Below are positions 12,363-13,394 of a DNA stretch of 13,394 nt, in pieces. Position 1 is the first letter of the stretch. Every line of letters starts with the position of its first letter. The stretch is from the NCBI GenBank assembly GCA_021824845.1, contig JAKAJY010000120.1, positions 1-13,394 on the forward strand, read 5' to 3'. Made by a program: the position numbers and the translations under genes. A model generated the notes under the pieces. That model searched no databases and was not told where the DNA came from. It saw nothing but the letters and a program-made list of their open reading frames with translations. The stretch is from an archaeon. GTDB lineage: Archaea; Thermoproteota; Nitrososphaeria; Nitrososphaerales; Nitrosopumilaceae.

Positions 12363-13257
12363 TGCTTGGCTTGCAGATCACAACGGTGCATTCTGTTTTT
12401 GCTGAGGCAAATCCATTTTTCATTGCACTTGCAATTCTGTTTAGGTTTGATTTTTTTGTGGCAAATGAAATCACTGATGGTCCTGCACCGGATATAGTGA
12501 CACCGAGTGCACCTGCCTTTAGGGCGTTTTTCTTGACGGCGGCAAATCCCGGTATTAGATGAGCTCGTGACGGCTCGACAATCACGTCCTGAATTGATTT
12601 GCCAATAAGTTCAGAGTCTTTTTGTACAAATCCTGCAACTATTGCGGCCGCATTAGAAAGATTAGTCACAGAATCAGTTAATGGGATTTGTTTTGGAACT
12701 ACACTTCGAGACACCTCTGTCTTTTTTGCAGGAACTATCATCTTTGGAACGGCAACCACCAGTCTTAGATCTGATGGCGGCAAAATCTTGATCACATCCA
12801 GCGGCTTTGTCCTTACTATGACAAATCCGCCCAGAACAGACGCGGACACGTTATCATAGTGTATGGAGCCTGCGCTTGCACGCTCTCCAACACCAGCGCA
12901 CTCTACCAGAGTATTTCCATTTAGCTTTAGTCCAAATAGTTTGTCAAATGCGATTGCCGTTGCGGCAGCTGATGCTGCACTACTTCCCATCCCAAATCCT
13001 GCAGGGACTCCTTTTTTGATTTTAATTTGAATTCCGCCTTTAGTCTTGAATTTTTTTTGCATGTACTGGACAACTAGTCCTGCAGTGTTTTTTGTAGGAG
13101 AAACAGGAATGGAATCATCAGTGATTATGGTAATTCCGCTTTTTTGTTTTGTTAGTATAATGGTGTCATAGAAGGCATCCAGCGCCAAACCGAACACATC
13201 AAAGCCTGGGCCCAAATTAGCAGTGGATGATGGGGCTTTTGCAGTAACTGAATGCAT
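12343..13257 (-). CDS. thrB: Homoserine kinase (GHMP family)
   Basis: ThrB phosphorylates homoserine to O-phosphohomoserine on the way to threonine. The 304-residue protein has the homoserine-kinase N-terminus A-P-S-S-T-A-N-L-G-P-G-F-D (8-20), the GHMP ATP loop P-A-G-F-G-M-G-S-S-A-A-S (85-96), and the third GHMP motif G-A-G-P-S-V near the C-terminus. Length is normal. Its ATG shares one base with the TGA of the upstream gene, and its end overlaps the queC start, so the three minus-strand genes are probably one transcript. No functional link between threonine and preQ0 synthesis is obvious; the arrangement may be packing only. Confidence 0.94.
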   Translation of the reverse strand: MHSVTAKAPSSTANLGPGFDVFGLALDAFYDTIILTKQKSGITIITDDSIPVSPTKNTAGLVVQYMQKKFKTKGGIQIKIKKGVPAGFGMGSSAASAAATAIAFDKLFGLKLNGNTLVECAGVGERASAGSIHYDNVSASVLGGFVIVRTKPLDVIKILPPSDLRLVVAVPKMIVPAKKTEVSRSVVPKQIPLTDSVTNLSNAAAIVAGFVQKDSELIGKSIQDVIVEPSRAHLIPGFAAVKKNALKAGALGVTISGAGPSVISFATKKSNLNRIASAMKNGFASAKTECTVVICKPSNGAKTI

Positions 13258-13394
13258 CAGTCCTCTGTTTCCTCCCCTTGGTTAAGAATTCTGCTCAGAG
13301 CGCCTTCCAGATTTACCATTCCCTCACCTGTTACATTTGAGACGGGGATCAGCCCTTGAGCAAACCCGGAAAGATTAAGGCTGCGCAAAATGTT
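13257..13394 (-). CDS. C-terminal 45 residues of a probable GPN-loop GTPase (5' end outside the window)
   Basis: The frame is open to the window edge and ends in TGA overlapping the thrB ATG. The visible part reads like the end of a small GTPase: a G-L-I-P-V-S-N-V-T-G-E-G-M segment, like the G5 'I-P-V-S-A-x-T-G-E-G' loop, followed by a helix L-E-G-A-L-S-R-I-L and an acidic tail. This ending is what I would expect of archaeal GPN-loop (XAB1-like) GTPases. The nucleotide-binding motifs are outside the window, so another GTPase family remains possible. Confidence 0.55.
   Translation of the reverse strand, partial: NILRSLNLSGFAQGLIPVSNVTGEGMVNLEGALSRILNQGEETED

Noticed and set aside
1-13394. CRISPR arrays, insertion sequences, integrase or toxin-antitoxin genes
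   Set aside because: No regularly spaced direct repeats with spacers, no transposase or integrase motifs, and no toxin-antitoxin pair were seen on either strand; the gene content is housekeeping plus lineage-specific genes.

Overview
The window looks like chromosome of an ammonia-oxidising-type archaeon (Thaumarchaeota/Nitrososphaeria). Reasons: an archaeal TFB; an ESCRT-III/CdvB cell-division protein; small ArnR1-like winged-helix and C2H2 mini-proteins; AT-rich DNA with TATA boxes about 25 nt before start codons (leaderless style); several TTG/GTG starts; and very tight gene packing. The assignment is inference from gene content. No rRNA, tRNA, CRISPR or insertion sequence was seen.

Left part (1-3137): the end of an SDR oxidoreductase runs into a hemerythrin-like protein, then an APS kinase (cysC). 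Facing them is a minus-strand run of a second SDR, a two-helix membrane peptide and a CysQ-like phosphatase. CysC (makes PAPS) and CysQ (removes PAP) meet tail to tail with overlapping stops.

Centre-left (3138-5453): a GC-rich segment at 3300-3400 folds into a three-way junction and is a candidate structured RNA, with TATA-like boxes upstream. Next come a secreted or anchored beta protein and TFB, both minus strand, TFB with a textbook TATA box. A long AT-rich spacer follows, then a 32-residue C2H2 zinc-finger protein.

Centre (5454-9825): a CdvB paralogue converges on a coiled-coil protein built from a 63-residue duplicated unit. A 12-bp-period repeat occurs three times in and around that coiled-coil gene. 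Then comes a three-gene run: a cytoplasmic winged-helix protein, a membrane-spanning protein with an outside sensor-like region and an inside winged helix, and an exported helical-repeat protein. This run is the best candidate here for an undescribed signalling system.

Right part (9885-13394): queE-folE on the plus strand and queC on the minus strand supply three of the four steps from GTP to preQ0, the archaeosine precursor (QueD is not in the window). Two small membrane proteins flank queE-folE. queC overlaps thrB (homoserine kinase), which overlaps the end of a probable GPN-type GTPase.
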